Positions 63,704-64,000 of a stretch of DNA of 64,000 nucleotides are shown one piece after another (position 1 is the stretch's first letter; the number at the start of each line of letters is the position of its first letter). Source of the DNA: Streptomyces barringtoniae (GTDB lineage: Bacteria; Actinomycetota; Actinomycetes; Streptomycetales; Streptomycetaceae); NCBI RefSeq assembly GCF_020819595.1, contig NZ_JAJHNP010000013.1, positions 1 through 64,000 on the forward strand, read 5' to 3'. The notes under the pieces are model-generated. The model was not told the origin of the DNA and made no database searches. It saw only the letters and a program-made list of their open reading frames with translations. The position numbers and the translations under genes were made by a program.

Positions 63704-64000
63704 CTATCGCTTCAGTACCGCCCGCACCCATGTCCGGTCCGGTGTCAGATACGTCTCCACCTCCAGCCCCGCTTCCTCCAGTGCCGACTCGAACTGCTCC
63801 TTGCTCAACGGCCGGGCCAGGAACGTCTGGGTCCAGTGTGCGTCCGGGAAGTCGTACTCGACGTGGACCGAGTTCGCTCCGTTGCCGACCGGCTCCGCGG
63901 AGACGATCCGCACGGTGAAGCCGCTCGGGTCGACCCGTTCCCTGGGCACGTTCGTGTGGTAGTCCTCGCCCTCCCGCTGGATGAGCACGCAGCCGCCTTT
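63704..64000 (-). CDS. SAM-dependent methyltransferase (C-terminal part)
   Basis: The minus-strand frame is open from the window edge (KGGCVLIQREGEDYHTN) to a stop at 63704, about 98 codons. GGCVLIQREG resembles the post-motif-III strand of class I methyltransferases, and the rest (VEYDFPDAHWTQTFLARPLSKEQFESALEEAGLEV in outline) fits their C-terminal half. The N-terminal SAM-binding part lies outside, so the call is tentative. GTG 63988 is not taken as a start. Confidence 0.6.
   Translation of the reverse strand, partial: KGGCVLIQREGEDYHTNVPRERVDPSGFTVRIVSAEPVGNGANSVHVEYDFPDAHWTQTFLARPLSKEQFESALEEAGLEVETYLTPDRTWVRAVLKR

Overview
The window is high-GC actinobacterial chromosome, almost certainly Streptomyces. 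The support is strong G/C third-position bias, many GTG starts and ATGA/GTGA overlaps, and a developmental gene (whiA) inside a uvrC-rapZ-yvcK-whiA operon. The gene order (pgi, rbpA-like, secG, tpiA, pgk, gap, M14 peptidase, whiA, yvcK, rapZ, uvrC ... uvrA ... uvrB) matches, from memory, the core chromosome arm of S. coelicolor. I see no insertion sequence, prophage, tRNA, rRNA or CRISPR array.

Layout. 1-6.2 kb: central carbon metabolism (pgi fragment, tpiA, pgk, gap) with secG, an RbpA-family protein and an MFS exporter. 6.5-9.5 kb: a large secreted zinc carboxypeptidase. 9.7-14.9 kb: the uvrC-rapZ-yvcK-whiA operon. 14.9-19.5 kb: an orphan Imm1-type protein, an HTH protein, a Rieske lipoprotein, and a LacI-regulator/PfkB-kinase pair behind a perfect 28-bp palindrome. 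19.6-24.3 kb: uvrA, then a mycothiol-dependent isomerase-like protein and an MBL-fold hydrolase. 24.6-29.1 kb: a polar amino-acid ABC transporter, aroQ and an MHS-type symporter. 29.2-34.4 kb: an ion-stress group, all on the minus strand (ChaA-like antiporter, TerC under a manganese riboswitch, a TerD-fusion protein, TerD). 34.6-41.9 kb: uvrB, an MHYT sensor, a secreted GDPD, ogt, a VOC protein, and psuG plus a PfkB kinase. 42-64 kb is more accessory: CorA, DUF proteins, an orphan gltD, a MocR/AhpD pair, a methyltransferase/DUF397/XRE/ATP-binding (WhiJ/AbaA-type) cluster, FUSC, a nucleotidyltransferase, RidA, GNAT, a type-5 UDG, an S4 RNA-binding protein, DoxX and a methyltransferase fragment. 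This part holds many short tandem and degenerate repeats between genes and at gene 3' ends.

Two regulatory patterns tie the region together. (1) A near-identical promoter motif, TTGTCAGTG-N8-TAnnnT or one-base variants, lies in front of uvrA, uvrB, uvrC and ogt, and also in front of an MFS exporter and terD. This matches the LexA-independent (PafBC / RecA-NDp) DNA-damage promoter of actinobacteria, so the window appears to contain a dispersed DNA-damage regulon with two unexpected members. (2) terC carries a yybP-ykoY (Mn2+) riboswitch. Its 3' P1 strand is perfectly complementary to the terC Shine-Dalgarno sequence, which gives a readable translational-switch mechanism.

A conserved-looking 58-codon gene (55960-56136, minus) and a frameshifted gene remnant (44998-45271) lie in stretches that otherwise look empty.
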